Shown: positions 61,570 to 64,000 of the stretch, one piece after another
Layout of the letters: every line of letters starts with the position of its first letter
Numbering within the stretch: the first letter of the stretch is position 1
Source: Circinella umbellata
Lineage: Eukaryota > Mucoromycota > Mucoromycetes > Mucorales > Lichtheimiaceae
Direction of reading: 5' to 3'
Assembly (NCBI GenBank): GCA_025093555.1
Contig: JAIWNF010000069.1
Location: 1 to 64,000 of the forward strand
DNA length: 64,000 nucleotides
Position numbers and translations under genes: made by a program
The notes under the pieces: model-generated
What the model was told of the DNA's origin: nothing
Seen by the model: only the letters and a program-made list of their open reading frames with translations
The model's database searches: none

Positions 61570-62861
61570 TTATAGATATTATACTCATTGATTTTATTGT
61601 ATTACGTCATAGTCTTCAAAGATACTTGTATTCAGATAAGCAGTTTCTCCTCTAGGAAATATATATCAGGCAAAACGACACATTTTGAAGTTTAGTGCAT
61701 AACGCATGAAACTCGGGCAGATTTCGGCACTTTGAGTTTCCTGAAGATCCTTTTTTTTTTCTCCATGAACCTAACAGTTGCCTTAAACTTTTTTTACATA
61801 TTTTGGAGTTGAATTTGACCAATCATTCGATATTTTTAAGTTATTTTGTTCGTAACTATTATTTGACTAATAGTAAATAGTGGGAATTACATTGGTAAAA
61901 TGAAGGTGAAACGGATAATAGTGTTTACGTATTTATACTTTTCCTGAATAATATAATTTACATTATTATAAGTGGTATGTATGTGCGCATTATCTTTTTT
62001 CTATGAATCTGCCCTCAAAAGTAAATGATTAAATATCTAATCTCGATAACTTTCACATCCTCTTTATTTTCACACTAAAAATGGGAGATGTAAGTTTTTG
62101 AAATTTAACGGGGTTCCTCTGTATTCCTTATTAGAGTGTAGATATTCTATACGCCATACAAGAGTTTCAGTTTTAGCTTTCAATATGTCGTTTTTGTTTA
62201 ATATGCTTACATGAATGAATGTTTCTTTGTCATAACCAGCCTCAGTTGAAAATTAGGGTTACATTCTGAGTGGCACAAAAAAAACTTGTGTGCGATCCGA
62301 CAATTGCTTTCTTTCCCTTGATCGCACCATTACGAATGTCCAACAAGACAATAATGAGTCGAGAGATCTTGAACGATTTATGAATCAGGTCATAAATATT
62401 TTTAATTAAGCTATATAAACTTATAATAATCAAAACTTTGTTTTTTTGTGCCCTTGCCAAAGTAAAAAAAAAAAAAAAAAAACAATGGGATGAAGGGGGT
62501 CTGTGCTTTTTTCGGAGTTGGCTGTGAAACAGTGTGTGCTCATAATGCAAAGAAACATGCTTGTTACTTTCTTCATTACCATGGCAACCGTGCTCTTTTA
62601 CTTTTAAATCATCACTCTCTTCCATTTTTATTCACACAAGCTTATACTATACTTAGTAATCCTATCGCCCTGCACTGTACTTGAAATTAACTGAGCCAAT
62701 GAAAAGCTTGAAGAATAAAAAAATTTAAAGCGGTCACGTAAAAAAAAGGGGTGCACTAAAATCTTGGGAAGTACCCAAAAGTTATGGCACCCAAAAAACA
62801 GTTATAAAAGACGTTCATTTTTTCCCTTTTTTTCCCTCTTTTTTTTTTTTTTTCCTTAAAT
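61570..62861. other. Gene-free stretch
   Basis: AT-rich with poly-A runs at about 62465-62483. The minus-strand open stretch 62625-62242 is dominated by a poly-Phe run and gives no family signature. Nothing supportable. Confidence 0.4.
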
Positions 62862-62920
62862 AGGTTTCCTCCTTCGGGAGGAGGCCCGGCTTCAGCCCAG
62901 GGAATTAGTTGCAATCAGCT
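62862..62920. other. GC-rich hairpin element
   Basis: A locally GC-rich block stands out from its surroundings. CCTCCTTCGGGAGG at 62868-62881 is a perfect 5-bp stem with the very stable UUCG tetraloop when transcribed. It is followed by GGCCCGGCTTCAGCCCAGGG. It could be part of a structured RNA, a SINE-like repeat or a terminator. I cannot assign it. Confidence 0.35.
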
Positions 62921-64000
62921 TTTACCTAAAAGTTCAGGGTGAACTACACTCATGAATAGCACTCTGGTTAAGGGATGCACCAGATCAAGTAAAATAGCTT
63001 CGGTTATTTTATTTTGGTTTGGTTACCTCCTTAATTTGAAAGTGTGTTCTTGAGTGTACAATCCTATGGACATTTTAGTAAAATAGCTGTTTACAATCTA
63101 ATTGCCTGGGCTGAAGTGCGTTAGGATGATCGGAGTATCAGCTAGTTACTTAGTTAACACAATATAATAAATAAATGAATAAAATTTTTAATTTTTAATT
63201 TTTTGCTGGTGTAATAATGCGCGTGACATTATAAAAACACGCGTTTGAATTTTTTTTTTTACCTCCATTTTCTTTTTTTTATTTCCTTTTCACGAAATGC
63301 CATTTGTTTGAACTAATTATAAAAATATTACAGATCTCCATTATGTGAATTCGTGGTAGAATTTAAACATTTTCAGTTTCTTTTTGTAAAACTAAAGTGA
63401 ACAAGTCTGAAGCAAAATATATATATACTTGCCACTGGTGAGTGTTAGTAAAATGAGTGAATAATTTTTTTTTATTGTTTCCAAGATATTTTTTTTTGAA
63501 GGTCTTATGATCCACAACTAATCTTACATTTTATTCTATGGTGAATGACGGTATTATAATTCATAGAGTAATAATAGTATGTAACTTACCATTCTAATAT
63601 TTAACGAAAATAGTTTACTCTTTTATTTTTTGCTGACTACGTAATTATATCCAGATAACTATTATCATGTTTTATAGTTATTAAAGAATCTCATGAATAA
63701 AAAATGACATATCTAATATCCAATTTTGATTTTATATACCAATAATAATTAAAAAGGATATTCTTTATCAACTATACACATGATTATTCTTTATAGTTAT
63801 ATATTAATCCAAATATGGCAATAAATAACATGTTATTTACTTTAAAAAGGTAATTTGTTCAAAGATGGTCAATTTTCATTTTGTTTAAAACATATAAAAG
63901 AAAGAATGAGTATAATTTTTATTGAGATATAATATATTATAATATACATGATAATAATGATGATGATGGGATTATATATGTAATAATGATAATAATACAG
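62921..64000. other. Gene-free right end
   Basis: AT-rich DNA with short repeats such as ATAATGATAATAAT at the end. No coding or RNA gene that I can support. Confidence 0.45.

Noticed and set aside
62242..62684. Proteins on either strand at 62.2-62.7 kb
   Set aside because: The minus frame is split by a poly-Phe tract, the plus frame is its shadow, and neither shows a domain.

Overview
The window is AT-rich eukaryotic DNA. It has short GT-AG introns, many poly-A/T runs, and transposon and gene families that I associate with Mucoromycota, most likely Mucorales. I cannot name the species. No rRNA or tRNA gene was recognised.

Layout. 1-4638: a degraded Ty3/gypsy-type LTR retrotransposon on the minus strand, with its 5' LTR, primer-binding site and frameshifted gag-protease; it runs off the left edge. 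4721-13700: a gene-poor area with three decayed copies of one unrecognised gene family and two head-to-head 3' fragments of non-LTR (LINE) elements. 14760-17713: two compact, apparently intact genes on the plus strand, a Bem46/ABHD13-type alpha/beta hydrolase and an Mpr1-like N-acetyltransferase. 17714-25225: transposon remnants, including a Harbinger-like MITE, a foldback element and an old copy of the 30.4 kb element, around a multicopy-family gene on the minus strand. 25615-29013: the main finding. 30437-32751: a non-autonomous DNA transposon with 641-bp inverted repeats and an 8-bp target duplication. 33680-35451: a dead Tc1/mariner element. 37445-58855: three conserved genes, namely a giant WDFY3/ALFY-type BEACH-WD40-FYVE protein (+), a gag-protease-like protein that has lost its catalytic aspartate (-), and clathrin heavy chain (-). 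58856-64000: no convincing gene.

Main finding. The stretch 25.6-29.0 kb looks like a degenerate satellite of 115-160 bp repeats. Read on the minus strand, each repeat is a spliceosomal intron and the only exonic sequence between successive introns is three bases (once six). Exon 1 encodes a signal peptide. Joining it to 23 micro-exons and a 29-nt last exon gives an uninterrupted 72-residue secreted protein. Its core, PVPVPIHVPVNICGN followed by DVIGILNPAC, strongly resembles the chaplin domain of Streptomyces surface proteins. Every intron is phase 1, so nearly every codon of the domain is split after its first base. I know of no described gene with this architecture.

The BEACH and clathrin genes both act in membrane traffic and the two small plus-strand genes are housekeeping-like. 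I see no evidence that neighbouring genes form a functional cluster.
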